Assembly (NCBI RefSeq): GCF_003415675.1
Contig: NZ_QFZK01000015.1
Span: 1 to 64,000 of the forward strand
DNA length: 64,000 nt
Origin: Rhodoferax lacus
GTDB taxonomy: Bacteria; Pseudomonadota; Gammaproteobacteria; Burkholderiales; Burkholderiaceae_C
Reading direction: 5' to 3'
Shown here: positions 50,014-59,393 of the stretch, piece after piece
Numbering within the stretch: the stretch's first letter is position 1
Layout of the letters: each line of letters starts with the position of its first letter
Made by a program: the position numbers and the translations under genes
The notes under the pieces: model-generated
What the model saw: only the letters and a program-made list of their open reading frames with translations
What the model was told of the DNA's origin: nothing
Databases searched by the model: none

Positions 50014-53000
50014 TCAGGACGGGTTGGTCTCTTCGAACGGCAGCGTCATGTTGCGCAGGTCACGCTTGGTTTCCACCAGCACCAGAGGGCCGGCTTCCAC
50101 GTTCACGGCAGCGGGGCGCTCGCGTGGCACGTGTACCACCTGGGCTTCGGCAGCGATGGCCGCCTGCACTTTGGCTACGCTGTCGGCGTTGGTGTTGACC
50201 CATTGCAGGCCGGAGCCCTGTGCCACTTGCACCAGGTCGTCCTGGGGCAGGGCATAGCTGGTCACCTTGGGCATGCTGGCCGAGGCCGCTGCTGCAGGCG
50301 CCGGGGCTTCTGTACGTGCCGGGGCACGCACAGGCTCTGCACGCACGGGTGCTGCCACGGGTTCCACGGCAGGTGCGGGGGCTGCGACTGCAGCCACCAC
50401 AGCGGCAGAAACCGGAGCGCTTGCAGGCGCTTCAGTGGCCACTACCGGAGCAGCAACAGCGACTTCCTGGCGAATCTGAACAGGAGCTTCTGCGGCAAAA
50501 GGCGCTGCATCGACGGGCGGCAGTTCCGCTACACCGTTTTCGGTGAACTCATGGCGCTGGGGGCGGTCACCACGCGGGCCACGGTCACGGCCATAGCGGT
50601 CACGCGAGCGCTTTTCGCGCGGCTCGCCATTGTTGCCATTGCCATTGCCATTGCCGTTGCGGGGCTCATTGCCTTCGGCACCAGGTGCTGCAGTTGCCTG
50701 TGCATCTTCGGGCACAAACATGGGCTGCTGCGACTGGCCTTCGCCTTGGGCGTTTACGCCTTCAGGACGCGGACCACGGTCACCGCCGCGGCCACGGCCA
50801 CCACGGCCACGGCCACCACGGCCTTCGCCGCGCTGGCCTTCCTGGCCTTCGGCACCGGCATCCGTACGGTTCTCGTCGCGCTCGGTGGGGCGGGCTTCGC
50901 CCTCAGCACCTTCTACGCGCTCGGCGCGGGGAGGGCGGTTGCCGCGCTCACCACGCTCGCCGCCACGGTCACCACGCTCGGTGCGGGGTGCGCGCTCGGG
51001 GCGGGCTTCGCGGTTGCCGTTTTCAGGGTTCAGGTTTGCGTTGCCGGCATCGATGCCAACGGCTTCAGGGGCCATGGGCTTGCCTTCGGCATCAAAGCGC
51101 TCGCGCTGCTGGCCGTTACCACGCTCGCCGCGCTCACCGCGTTCCGTGCGCTCGCCGCCACGGCCACCGCGTCCACCACGGCCGCCACGCTCACCGCGCT
51201 CGGTACGCTCGCCTTCAGGGCGCGCGTCGGGGCGTTGGCCTTCGGTGCGCTGGCCTTCGGGACGATCGCCACGGCCTTCACCGCGCGGACCGCGGTTGCC
51301 ATCACGGCCACCATCGCGTCCGCCACGGCCACCACGTCCGCCTTCACGTCCACCTTCGCGGGGTGGGCGTGCATCGCGCTTTTCTTCGGTCTTGGCAGCG
51401 GGTGCGGCCACTACCGGCTTGGCAACCACGGGTGCGGGCGCTTCGCCACCCAGCAGGTTTTTGATCCAGCCAAAGAAGCCGGTGCTGGCCGGTGCCACGG
51501 GGGCAGGCGCCACCACGGGCTTGGGTGCAACAGCAGCGACCGGTGCCACCTTGGCCACTTCGGGCTTAGGCACTGCCACGGGGGCGGGCGCATCCGGCAG
51601 CACGCCCTTGATGATGGGCACTTGCTTGTTGGTGGGCTCTTGCGAGCGGCGGGTCACGCTGGTGGCGTCTTCCATCTCGTCAGCCATCTTGTAGCTGGCT
51701 TCGATGTTGTCCAGACGCGGGTCGTCGTGCTTCAGACGCTCGAGCTTGTAGTTGGGCGTTTCCAGGTTCTTGTTGGGAACCATGAGCACGTTGATGCGCT
51801 GCTTGAGTTCGATCTTGGCGATCTCGGTGCGCTTCTCGTTGAGCAGAAAGGAGGCCACGTCCACCGGCACCTGGCACAAGACGGAGGCTGTGTTGTCCTT
51901 GAGGGACTCTTCCTGGATGATGCGCAGAATTTGCAGGGCCGAGCTCTCGGTGTCACGGATGTGGCCGGAGCCGCCGCAACGTGGGCAGGGGATGGATGCA
52001 CCTTCGCTGAGCGCGGGGCGCAGACGCTGGCGGCTCATTTCCATCAGGCCGAATTTGCTGATGGTGCCGAACTGCACACGGGCACGGTCCTGGCGCAGGG
52101 CGTCGCGCAAGCGGTTTTCCACTTCGCGGCGGTTGCGGGACTCTTCCATGTCGATAAAGTCGATCACGATCAGGCCACCCAAGTCGCGCAGACGCATCTG
52201 GCGGGCCACTTCGTCAGCGGCTTCCAGGTTGGTGCGGGTGGCGGTTTCTTCGATGTCGCCGCCCTTGATGGCGCGGGCCGAGTTCACGTCCACGCTCACC
52301 AATGCTTCGGTGTGGTCGATCACGATGGCGCCACCCGAAGGCAGTTGCACGGTGCGGGCATAGGCCGATTCGATCTGGTGTTCGATCTGGAAGCGGCTGA
52401 ACAGGGGCGCGTCATCGCGGTAGCGCTTCACGCGGGCGGCATGCTCGGGCATGACGTGTGCCATGAACTGCTGGGCCTGCTCGTACACGTCGTCGGTGTC
52501 GATCAGGATGTCGCCGATGTCGTGGTTGAAGTAGTCGCGGATGGCGCGGATCACCAGGCTGGATTCCTGGTAAATCAGGTAGGCGCCCTTGCCACCCTTG
52601 GCGGCGCCGTCGATGGCGCTCCAGAGTTTGAGCAGGTAGTTCAGGTCCCACTGCAGTTCGGGCGCGCTGCGGCCAATGCCGGCGGTGCGGGCAATGATGC
52701 TCATGCCATTGGGGTACTCGAGCTGGTCGAGGGCTTCCTTCAGGTCGGCACGGTCTTCGCCTTCGATGCGGCGGCTCACACCACCGCCGCGCGGGTTGTT
52801 AGGCATCAAGACCACATAGCGGCCGGCCAGCGAGACGAAGGTGGTGAGGGCCGCGCCCTTGTTTCCACGCTCTTCTTTTTCCACCTGCACCAGCAGTTCC
52901 TGGCCTTCGCGGATGGCGTCCTGTATGCGGGCATTGCCGGCGGAGACGCCTTGCTGGAAGAACTGTTTGGAGATTTCCTTGAAGGGCAGAAAGCCGTGGC

Positions 53001-53190
53001 GGTCTTCACCGTAGTCCACAAAGCAGGCTTCCAACGAAGGCTCGACGCGGGTAACCACGGCCTTGTAGATATTGCCCTTGCGCTGTTCGCGCCCTTCGAT
53101 TTCGATTTCGTAGTCGAGGAGTTTTTGTCCGTCGACAATGGCCAGGCGGCGTTCTTCAGCCTGCGTAGCGTTGATCAGCATCCGTTTCAT
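50014..53190 (-). CDS. rne: Ribonuclease E
   Basis: 1058 residues. The endonuclease that starts mRNA decay and matures rRNA and tRNA. Catalytic half about 1-510: an S1 domain from about residue 35 ([25 protein letters not shown]), the DNase-I-like region with the metal-binding Asp residues in [11 protein letters not shown] and [10 protein letters not shown], and the Zn-link [12 protein letters not shown]. The C-terminal half is disordered: Pro/Ala blocks around 545-610, an Arg-Gly/Glu-Arg-rich region about 625-900 for RNA and degradosome contacts, then Ala/Val/Pro-rich sequence. Divergent from rluC across a 494-base gap. Confidence 0.97.
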   Translation of the reverse strand: MKRMLINATQAEERRLAIVDGQKLLDYEIEIEGREQRKGNIYKAVVTRVEPSLEACFVDYGEDRHGFLPFKEISKQFFQQGVSAGNARIQDAIREGQELLVQVEKEERGNKGAALTTFVSLAGRYVVLMPNNPRGGGVSRRIEGEDRADLKEALDQLEYPNGMSIIARTAGIGRSAPELQWDLNYLLKLWSAIDGAAKGGKGAYLIYQESSLVIRAIRDYFNHDIGDILIDTDDVYEQAQQFMAHVMPEHAARVKRYRDDAPLFSRFQIEHQIESAYARTVQLPSGGAIVIDHTEALVSVDVNSARAIKGGDIEETATRTNLEAADEVARQMRLRDLGGLIVIDFIDMEESRNRREVENRLRDALRQDRARVQFGTISKFGLMEMSRQRLRPALSEGASIPCPRCGGSGHIRDTESSALQILRIIQEESLKDNTASVLCQVPVDVASFLLNEKRTEIAKIELKQRINVLMVPNKNLETPNYKLERLKHDDPRLDNIEASYKMADEMEDATSVTRRSQEPTNKQVPIIKGVLPDAPAPVAVPKPEVAKVAPVAAVAPKPVVAPAPVAPASTGFFGWIKNLLGGEAPAPVVAKPVVAAPAAKTEEKRDARPPREGGREGGRGGRGGRDGGRDGNRGPRGEGRGDRPEGQRTEGQRPDARPEGERTERGERGGRGGRGGRGGERTERGERGERGNGQQRERFDAEGKPMAPEAVGIDAGNANLNPENGNREARPERAPRTERGDRGGERGERGNRPPRAERVEGAEGEARPTERDENRTDAGAEGQEGQRGEGRGGRGRGGRGRGGDRGPRPEGVNAQGEGQSQQPMFVPEDAQATAAPGAEGNEPRNGNGNGNGNNGEPREKRSRDRYGRDRGPRGDRPQRHEFTENGVAELPPVDAAPFAAEAPVQIRQEVAVAAPVVATEAPASAPVSAAVVAAVAAPAPAVEPVAAPVRAEPVRAPARTEAPAPAAAASASMPKVTSYALPQDDLVQVAQGSGLQWVNTNADSVAKVQAAIAAEAQVVHVPRERPAAVNVEAGPLVLVETKRDLRNMTLPFEETNPS

Positions 53191-53684
53191 GGAGTGCGTC
53201 CTTCTTCAGTTTGTACATGCCCAGGATGGGCTAACGGTGCCTTGCTGACGAACTGAAGTGAGGAGGAATTGCCGGAGAACTTCGAACTACACGAGGTGTC
53301 GAAGCGTAGGCACGTGGATGGGAACGAGGGGGGAAGTTTGTGCATGTGCTCTCTGTTCAGAGGCACACGGCACCGAATCAAGGCGGGCTGCGGGTGGACG
53401 CACGGCCATGGACAGGGCGCTAACGCTCTGTAGGCACATGTTGAATAGTCTCCACAACACAAACATCTCGTTTTTATCCGTTTGCCAACCGTGGGTTGGC
53501 AAACTTGGGGTATTCCGTATCAGGGTTTCAATTCGTCGGCTTGGCCGCTTTGCAGACTGCCATCACACGCAGGTGGCGGGTGATTTACAGGCTGACCAAG
53601 GCGGTGGCATCGACCTTCCAGCGCAGCGGAAAATGGGGTGTGGACTAAACTCCAGCTAAATCAACCACTTACAGCGCGTCGCTA
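53191..53684. promoter_or_regulatory. Long rne leader and rne/rluC divergent promoter region
   Basis: No gene seen in 494 bases. Nearly all of it on the minus strand could be the 5' untranslated region of rne, which in enterobacteria is long and allows RNase E to control its own mRNA. A perfect 10-bp hairpin (GTTTGCCAAC at 53480-53489, complement at 53495-53504, 5-base loop) lies about 290 bases upstream of the rne start. The rluC side has an AT-richer stretch near 53640-53690. Promoters were not pinned down. Confidence 0.55.
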
Positions 53685-54788
53685 GTGAAACACATTATAG
53701 GGGCCAATCTGACTTCCACCGTTCCCCAATCACAAACACTTACTGTGGACGAAGATTCTGCAGGCCAGCGTCTGGACAACTTCCTGATGCGCCAGCTCAA
53801 GGGTGTGCCCAAGACCCATGTCTACCGCATCATCCGCAGCGGCGAAGTGCGCATCAACAAGGGCCGCGTGTCGGCCGACACCCGCATTGCCGCCGGTGAC
53901 TTGGTGCGCCTGCCGCCGGTGCGCGTGTCCGAGCGTGCGGATGAAAAGGCACAGGCCATGGCAGCGCTGGCTGAAAAGGCGGCCAGCAGCGGGCAGGGCG
54001 GCAGTGCCGCCAGCTCCACAGGCGGCTTTGCGCCGGCCAAGGACTTCCCCATTTTGTTTGAGGACGATTTCTTCCTGGCCATCAACAAACCCGCTGGTGT
54101 GGCCGTGCATGGCGGCTCGGGCGTGAGTTTTGGCGTGATCGAGCAGCTGCGCATGGCCAGGCCGCGCGCCCCGTATCTGGAGCTGGCGCACCGCCTGGAC
54201 CGCGAGACCTCGGGCATCCTGATCGTGGCCAAACGGCGCAGCGCCCTCAAGAAACTGCAGGACCAGTTCCGAGAGCGCGAAACCGGCAAGATCTATCTGG
54301 CCATGGTGCTGGGCCTGTGGCCCGAGAGCCTCAAGGTCTTGAGCAAACCGCTCCATAAATATGTGCTGCCGGGCAAGGACGGTCAGGCCGAAGGTGGCGA
54401 GCGGCGCGTCAAGGTGGTGGCCCGGGACGATCCGGACGGCATGCCCTCGCTCACCATGGTCAAGCTGCGCGGCACCTCGGCGCCGGATGCCGTGCCGCCG
54501 GTTTCGCTGTTGGAGGTCACACTCAAAACCGGGCGCACCCACCAGATCCGCGTGCACCTGGCCTCTGAAGGCATGCCCATCGTGGGGGATGACAAGTACG
54601 GCAATTTCGATGTCAACAAGGAGCTGGCCCGGGTGGCGGGTGCAGGCGGCCTCAAGCGCATGTTTTTGCATGCCTGGCGCTTCCAGTGCAATCACCCCGG
54701 CACCGGCAAGCGCATGGAATTGCAGGCAGAATTGCCGGCCGAACTTGCTGCCTTTTTGCAGCATGCCTTGCCCCCCACCGCCGAGTAG
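53685..54788 (+). CDS. rluC: 23S rRNA pseudouridine synthase, RluC/RluD family
   Basis: 367 residues from GTG 53685. An N-terminal S4 RNA-binding domain (about 24-85), then a ~35-residue Ala/Gly/Ser-rich linker (about 88-120), then the catalytic domain with the Asp in AHRLDRETSGI. The closing HQIRVHLASEGMPIVGDDKYG is intact. It isomerises uridines in 23S rRNA; the place next to rne is typical of rluC in proteobacteria. Start of an rluC-HAD-Rieske-sppA unit. Confidence 0.93.
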   Translation: MKHIIGANLTSTVPQSQTLTVDEDSAGQRLDNFLMRQLKGVPKTHVYRIIRSGEVRINKGRVSADTRIAAGDLVRLPPVRVSERADEKAQAMAALAEKAASSGQGGSAASSTGGFAPAKDFPILFEDDFFLAINKPAGVAVHGGSGVSFGVIEQLRMARPRAPYLELAHRLDRETSGILIVAKRRSALKKLQDQFRERETGKIYLAMVLGLWPESLKVLSKPLHKYVLPGKDGQAEGGERRVKVVARDDPDGMPSLTMVKLRGTSAPDAVPPVSLLEVTLKTGRTHQIRVHLASEGMPIVGDDKYGNFDVNKELARVAGAGGLKRMFLHAWRFQCNHPGTGKRMELQAELPAELAAFLQHALPPTAE

Positions 54789-54797
54789 CCCCACCCC

Positions 54798-55475
54798 ATG
54801 TCCAGACTGACGGCCGCGCCCACGCGCCAATTCGACCTGATTGCCTTCGACTGGGACGGCACGCTGTTCGACTCCACCGCCATCATCACCCGCTGCATCC
54901 AGGAGGCGGTGCGCGATGTGGGCGGCACCGTGCCCAATGACACCGATGCGTCCTATGTCATCGGCATGGGCCTGATGGCAGCCCTGGCCCATGCGGCGCC
55001 CGATGTGCCCAAAGACAAATACCCGCTGCTGGGCGAGCGCTACAAGCACCACTACACCCTGCACCAGCACGACATCAGCCTGTTTGAAGGCGTGCTGCCC
55101 CTGCTGCATGCGCTCAAGAGCCGCCAGCACTTTCTGGCCGTGGCCACAGGCAAAAGCCGCCGCGGTCTGGACGAAACTCTGGCCCGCGAGGAACTGCAGG
55201 GCCTCTTCAACGCCTCCCGCACCGCGGATGAGACGGCCGGCAAACCCCACCCGCTGATGCTGCAGGAGCTGATGGCCGAATTCGGTGTGGCACCCGAGCG
55301 CCTGCTGATGATTGGCGACACCACCCACGATTTGCAGATGGCCCTGAACGCCGGTTGCCCCAGTGTGGGCGTGAGCTACGGCGCGCATGACCACGCGGCG
55401 TTTGTGGCACTGCAGCCGCGGTTTGTGGCCCATTCGGTGGCAGAACTGCAGCAATGGCTGCTGACCCATGGCTGA
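54798..55475 (+). CDS. HAD-IA hydrolase, phosphoglycolate phosphatase-like
   Basis: 225 residues. HAD motif I is DWDGTLFDST, motif II is in VATGKSRRGLDETL, and the motif III/IV region is LMIGDTTHDLQMALNAG. An alpha-helical cap domain lies after motif I. It dephosphorylates a small phosphorylated metabolite; Gph-like. Overlaps the Rieske gene by 8 bases, indicating cotranscription. Confidence 0.9.
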   Translation: MSRLTAAPTRQFDLIAFDWDGTLFDSTAIITRCIQEAVRDVGGTVPNDTDASYVIGMGLMAALAHAAPDVPKDKYPLLGERYKHHYTLHQHDISLFEGVLPLLHALKSRQHFLAVATGKSRRGLDETLAREELQGLFNASRTADETAGKPHPLMLQELMAEFGVAPERLLMIGDTTHDLQMALNAGCPSVGVSYGAHDHAAFVALQPRFVAHSVAELQQWLLTHG

Positions 55476-55869
55476 ACTTTGGGTTCCGCCGAAAGACGGG
55501 TTTGAGCCGCAGGCCATTGCCCTGTGCAATTCGGATGTGCTGGTCAACAGCGGCGAGGCCGCACCCTTTGATGTGGTGTATTGTGGCAAGACCTGCATGG
55601 CCTTTGCCATCCGTTATGACAACACGGTGTACGCCTATCTGAACCGCTGCTCCCATGTGCCCATGGAAATGGACTACCAGCCCAACCGCTTTTTTGATCT
55701 GACCGGCCACTGGCTGATCTGTGCCACCCACGGCGCCACCTACAGCCCCAGGACGGGCGCCTGCAGGGGTGGCCCCTGCCGCGGCGGACTCATCAAGATT
55801 GAGACTTCCGAGTTTGACGGTGTAGTGCACTGGCATACTGCCCATCAAATGCAACCCGTGAACTTCTGA
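55468..55869 (+). CDS. Rieske [2Fe-2S] protein
   Basis: 133 residues. Cluster ligands Cys61-x-His63 (CSHVPM) and Cys85-x-x-His88 (CATHGA). No TM or signal, so a soluble ferredoxin-like electron carrier. No oxygenase subunit is nearby; the conserved link with the HAD and sppA genes is common in betaproteobacteria but unexplained. Confidence 0.9.
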   Translation: MAELWVPPKDGFEPQAIALCNSDVLVNSGEAAPFDVVYCGKTCMAFAIRYDNTVYAYLNRCSHVPMEMDYQPNRFFDLTGHWLICATHGATYSPRTGACRGGPCRGGLIKIETSEFDGVVHWHTAHQMQPVNF

Positions 55870-55870
55870 C

Positions 55871-56893
55871 ATGACTGATCCCCAACTGCCCTCTGACACC
55901 CCACAAGATCCTTTTGAAAAGCCGTCTTCGCAAGCCGGGCAAAAGGAGGGCCCCATGCCCAACACGGCGGCCAGCTGGGAGCGCGCCACCCTGGAGCGCC
56001 TGGCCATGGCCACCCTGATCGAGCAGCGCCAGGCGCGCCGTTGGCGCAATGGCATCCGCATTGCCTGGCTGGTCTTCATCATGGCCATGGTCTTGTTTGG
56101 CTGGGAGCGCGGCGGCGCGCCGGCCGATGTGTCCAAGCCGCACACCGCAGTCATTGAAATCAAGGGCGAGATCGCAGCCGGTGGCGAAGCCAGTGCCGAG
56201 CTGGTGGTGTCCTCCATGCGCAGCGCCTTTGAAGACGAAGGCACCAAAGGCGTGGTCCTGCTGATTAACTCGCCTGGCGGCAGCCCGGTGCAGGCCGGCA
56301 TCATCAACGATGAAATCCACCGCCTCAAAGCCAAGCACAACAAGCCGGTGTATGCCGTGGTGGAAGAGACTTGCGCCTCCGCTGCCTACTACATTGCCGT
56401 GGCCGCCGACAAGATTTATGTGGACAAGGCCAGCATCGTGGGCAGTATTGGCGTGCTGATGGACGGCTTTGGCTTTACCGGCCTGATGGACAAGCTCGGC
56501 GTGGAGCGGCGTTTGATGACGGCCGGAGAAAACAAAGGCTTTCTGGACCCATTCAGCCCGCAAACCGAGCAGCAGCGCGCATTTGCCCAAACCATGCTGG
56601 ACCAGATTCACCAGCAGTTCATTGGTGCGGTGAAGACCGGACGCGGTGCGCGCCTGAAGGAAACCCCCGAGACCTTCAGCGGCCTGTTCTGGACCGGCCA
56701 GCAGGCGGTCGAGATGGGCCTGGCCGACCAGCTTGCCAGCCTGGACTATGTGGCGCGCGAAGTCATCAAGGCCGAAGAGTTGGTGGACTACACCCACCGC
56801 GAGAACGTGGCCGAGCGCCTGGTCAAGCGCTTTGGCGCGTCCATGGGCGAAGCCTCGGTGCGGGCTTTGAAGACGGCTCCAAGCCTACGCTGA
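55871..56893 (+). CDS. sppA: S49 signal peptide peptidase
   Basis: 340 residues, one base after the Rieske stop codon. One TM helix at about 57-77 (IRIAWLVFIMAMVLFGW), then a periplasmic ClpP-like fold. The catalytic Ser is in ETCASAAYYIA and the Lys in MTAGENKGF, the Ser/Lys dyad of SppA. It digests cleaved signal peptides in the membrane. This is the short single-domain form. Confidence 0.94.
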   Translation: MTDPQLPSDTPQDPFEKPSSQAGQKEGPMPNTAASWERATLERLAMATLIEQRQARRWRNGIRIAWLVFIMAMVLFGWERGGAPADVSKPHTAVIEIKGEIAAGGEASAELVVSSMRSAFEDEGTKGVVLLINSPGGSPVQAGIINDEIHRLKAKHNKPVYAVVEETCASAAYYIAVAADKIYVDKASIVGSIGVLMDGFGFTGLMDKLGVERRLMTAGENKGFLDPFSPQTEQQRAFAQTMLDQIHQQFIGAVKTGRGARLKETPETFSGLFWTGQQAVEMGLADQLASLDYVAREVIKAEELVDYTHRENVAERLVKRFGASMGEASVRALKTAPSLR

Positions 56894-56901
56894 GCGTAGG
56901 C
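56883..56901. terminator. Hairpin across the sppA stop codon
   Basis: GCCTACGC (56883-56890) pairs perfectly with GCGTAGGC (56894-56901); the 3-base loop is the TGA stop itself. No T-run follows, so it is more likely a 3' stabiliser or pause site than a classical terminator. A GC-rich repeat follows at once. Confidence 0.6.
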
Positions 56902-56907
56902 GCCGTC

Positions 56908-56987
56908 AACCCGCCGCCGGGCCGCCCCAAGGCGGGTTAGCCCCCGCGGGGGGCAGCGCAGCACACGCAGTGGCAAGCGTGGGGGCT
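56908..56987. repeat. GC-rich intergenic repeat, full copy in reverse orientation
   Basis: Starts AACCCGCCGCCGGGCCGCCCC, holds TTAGCCCCCGCGGGGGGC and CACACGCAGTGG, and ends GTGGGGGCT. Its reverse complement matches the units at 11744-11999. It lies between the convergent sppA and rsmI-like genes, as at the tusA/valS junction. Confidence 0.8.
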
Positions 56988-56992
56988 ATGCC

Positions 56993-57787
56993 CTAGCGTC
57001 CTATAGAAAAGACCGTGGGCGTGCTGTTGTCCAGCGCCCAGGGTTTGTGCTTCCAGTTTTTCACCACGTCGCTGTGGCACTGTGCGTTGCTGAGCGTGAG
57101 CCCGCTGGCCGTGGCCAGGCGCGTGTTGTGCTGCAGGCTTTGCAGCAGGGTTTGCAGGAGCGCCGTGTTGCGGTAGGGTGTCTCAATAAAGATTTGCGTC
57201 TGCCCGGTTTTGAGCGCCAGCGACTCCAGTTCCCGGATCTTTTGTGCCCGTTCTGCCGGTGCGGCTGGCACATAGCCGACGAAGGCAAAGCTTTGCCCAT
57301 TCAGGCCGCTGGCCGCCAACGCCAGCAGCAGCGACACCGGACCTACCAGCGGCACAACGGCAATGCCCAGATCATGGGCGGCGCGTACCACCGATGAGCC
57401 AGGGTCCGCCACTGCTGGCATGCCCGCCTCGCTGATGAGGCCCATGGCGTGACCCTGAAGTGCCGGTTGCAACAGGTAGCGCGCATCAAAGCCGCCCGTG
57501 TGGTCACCTTTTTTGTGCACCTCACGCGGGAGTTCCTGCAATTGCTGTGACTGTATGGGCAGGCTCAAGGGAAAAGTCTCGCCAATGCGCTTGAGGTAGG
57601 CGCGGGTGGACTTGGCGTTCTCACACACCCAGTGGCTGATGCCTGCGGCAATCTCCAGCGTGGCGCGCGGCATGGAGGCGTCCAGTGGCATGACCTCGGC
57701 GCAGCCAAAGTCCAGCGGGGCGGGGACCAGGTGCAGGGTGCCGGTGGCTGCGGATGCGGTTGCGGGCTTGGTGTCAGGGGTGCTCAT
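56993..57787 (-). CDS. RsmI-like SAM-dependent methyltransferase (tetrapyrrole methylase fold)
   Basis: 264 residues from ATG 57787. Features of the RsmI/YraL group: GLISEAGMPAVADPGSSVVRAAH, VPLVGPVSLLLALAASGLNGQSFAFVGYVP and FIETPYRNTALL. True RsmI methylates the 2'-OH of C1402 in 16S rRNA; this form has a shifted N-terminus (LHLVPAPLDFG) and is usually a second paralogue in betaproteobacteria, so the exact target is uncertain. Confidence 0.85.
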   Translation of the reverse strand: MSTPDTKPATASAATGTLHLVPAPLDFGCAEVMPLDASMPRATLEIAAGISHWVCENAKSTRAYLKRIGETFPLSLPIQSQQLQELPREVHKKGDHTGGFDARYLLQPALQGHAMGLISEAGMPAVADPGSSVVRAAHDLGIAVVPLVGPVSLLLALAASGLNGQSFAFVGYVPAAPAERAQKIRELESLALKTGQTQIFIETPYRNTALLQTLLQSLQHNTRLATASGLTLSNAQCHSDVVKNWKHKPWALDNSTPTVFSIGR

Positions 57788-57801
57788 GAAAGTGCTTGGC
57801 C

Positions 57802-58407
57802 TTATCGTGGGGATGCCAGCAAATCCAGGCCCGCCGCGCGCAACAAGGCGGCAGTGCGGATCAGAGGCAGGCCTATCAGGGCCGTGGGGTCGTCGTTGTC
57901 TATGCGTTCCAGCAGGGCTATGCCCAGGCCTTCGCTTTTGGCGCTGCCCGCGCAATCGTAGGGCTGCTCGGCCCGCAGGTAGTTTTCAATTTCAGTCGCA
58001 GATAGTGTGCGGAACGTGACTTTGACCGGGGCCAGGGCCTGCTGGCTGAAGCTGGTTGCGCGGCAGACCACGGCAATGGCGGTTTGAAACACCACCACCC
58101 GGCCCGCCATCTGCTGCAACTGCTGCACGGCACGCGCATGGTTGCCGGGTTTGCCCAGGGCCAATCCATCCAGATCGGCCACTTGGTCGGAGCCGATCAC
58201 CACCGCTTCGGGAAAGCGCGCAGCCACGGCTTCGGCCTTGGCCAGCGCCAGGCGGCAGGCCAGGGCGGCGGGTAGTTCCCCGGGTTGCGGCGTTTCATCC
58301 ACATGGGGCGATTCCACGGAAAAGGGCAGGCGCAGACGCTCCAGCAGTTCGCGGCGGTAGACCGAGGTGGAGCCCAGTATGAGTTTTCTGTTGGCTAGGG
58401 AGTGCAT
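57802..58407 (-). CDS. Maf family nucleotide pyrophosphatase (YceF type)
   Basis: 201 residues. Begins LILGSTSVYRRELLERL and has ESPHVDE and the catalytic SDQVADLDG, the pattern of the 7-methyl-GTP pyrophosphatase (YceF) branch. It removes modified nucleotides from the pool. Divergent from yceD with 25 bases between them, the conserved order in proteobacteria. Confidence 0.92.
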   Translation of the reverse strand: MHSLANRKLILGSTSVYRRELLERLRLPFSVESPHVDETPQPGELPAALACRLALAKAEAVAARFPEAVVIGSDQVADLDGLALGKPGNHARAVQQLQQMAGRVVVFQTAIAVVCRATSFSQQALAPVKVTFRTLSATEIENYLRAEQPYDCAGSAKSEGLGIALLERIDNDDPTALIGLPLIRTAALLRAAGLDLLASPR

Positions 58408-58432
58408 GGTCCGATTCTCTTACACTGCCCGC

Positions 58433-58981
58433 ATGAAACACGCATTCGACGCACGCCACCTGCACATCGCAGCCTTTGCCAAAAGCGAGGGCACCCACGC
58501 AGGCGAAGAGCGCCTGTCCCACTTTGAGCGCCTGATGGAGCAAAGCCAGGGTCTGGGCGGTGAAACCCTCGTGACCTATTCGGTGCAGGGCAGCATGCAG
58601 CTCGATGCTGCCGGTGCCGAAGAACCCTGGCTGCACCTGCAGGCGCAGGCCACGCTGAGCCTGGTCTGCCAGCGCTGCCTGGGCCCGGTGGACGAAGTGG
58701 TGGGCTTTGAGCGCGACTTCCGCTTTGTAGCCTCTGAGGCGCTGGCCGAGGTGGAAGACGAAGAGTCCGACGAAGACGTGCTGGTTCTCAGCAAATCCTT
58801 TGACCTGTTGGAACTGATTGAAGACGAGTTGCTGATGGCCACGCCGCTGGTATCCAAGCACGAGGTCTGCCCCACGCCGGTGAAGCTGCAGGCTGCCGAC
58901 CCGGAATTTGCAGAGCTGCCCCAGGAAAAACCCAACCCCTTTGCCGTGCTGCAGCAGCTCAAGAAGAAAGACGCTGGTTGA
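58433..58981 (+). CDS. yceD: YceD family (DUF177) protein
   Basis: 182 residues from ATG 58433. The paired Cys motif LVCQRCLGPVDE and an acidic loop (EVEDEESDEDV) identify DUF177. It is almost always found upstream of rpmF and in plants is linked to 23S rRNA/ribosome assembly. An ordinary start for this cluster. Confidence 0.92.
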   Translation: MKHAFDARHLHIAAFAKSEGTHAGEERLSHFERLMEQSQGLGGETLVTYSVQGSMQLDAAGAEEPWLHLQAQATLSLVCQRCLGPVDEVVGFERDFRFVASEALAEVEDEESDEDVLVLSKSFDLLELIEDELLMATPLVSKHEVCPTPVKLQAADPEFAELPQEKPNPFAVLQQLKKKDAG

Positions 58982-58997
58982 GGCCCCCGGAGTAGGC

Positions 58998-59003
58998 TAT
59001 AAT
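58998..59003 (+). promoter_or_regulatory. Promoter (-10 box) for rpmF
   Basis: A perfect TATAAT lies 100 bases before rpmF and 17 bases after the yceD stop codon. A TTGAGG lies only 14 bases upstream, so the -35 match is imperfect. This would let rpmF be expressed independently of yceD. Confidence 0.6.
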
Positions 59004-59102
59004 CTGAGGCTTCGCTGGCCAAGTCAGACGCTTAGTCGCTTGCCCTATACCAACCCATAACGTGTTGCCACCTGTGCAGCACCCATTGCCCAGGAGCCTG
59101 AC

Positions 59103-59285
59103 ATGGCCGTTCAACAAAACAAGAAATCTCCTTCCAAGCGCGGTATGCACCGTTCGCACAATGCTCTGGTCGTGCCAGGCATTGCAGTGGAACCCACCAC
59201 TGGCGAAATCCACCTGCGCCACCACATCAGCCCCACCGGTTTTTACCGTGGCCGCAAGGTGTTGAAGACCAAATCCGAAGCCTGA
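59103..59285 (+). CDS. rpmF: Ribosomal protein L32
   Basis: 60 residues. Starts [20 protein letters not shown], the bacterial L32 signature, and lacks the four Cys of zinc-binding forms. 50S subunit component. Its own terminator follows 17 bases after the stop codon. Confidence 0.97.
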   Translation: MAVQQNKKSPSKRGMHRSHNALVVPGIAVEPTTGEIHLRHHISPTGFYRGRKVLKTKSEA

Positions 59286-59301
59286 TCCCAGCGCTTCACG
59301 C

Positions 59302-59341
59302 AAAGCCCGAAGCTACACAGCCTGTAGCGACGGGCTTTTTT
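59302..59341 (+). terminator. Rho-independent terminator after rpmF
   Basis: AAAGCCCG (59302-59309) pairs with CGGGCTTT (59331-59338), and inside it GCTACA pairs with TGTAGC. The run of T continues to about 59341. It separates rpmF from plsX and probably limits readthrough into the lipid genes. Confidence 0.9.
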
Positions 59342-59393
59342 ATTGCCCGGACTTTTACTGTCTGCCCATTGATTCAACCCAAGCGACTTCCTC

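Noticed and set aside
50900-51400. Repetitive DNA in the rne C-terminal half as a possible tandem repeat element
   Set aside because: The repetition follows from the Arg-Gly/Glu-Arg-rich coding sequence that is normal in RNase E tails.
50131-53256. 1041-codon open frame opposite rne
   Set aside because: Antisense to RNase E; its Thr/Ala runs mirror the Arg-Gly-rich tail of the real protein.
53730-55610. 626-codon open frame opposite rluC and the HAD gene
   Set aside because: Antisense to two well-supported genes and crosses their boundary.
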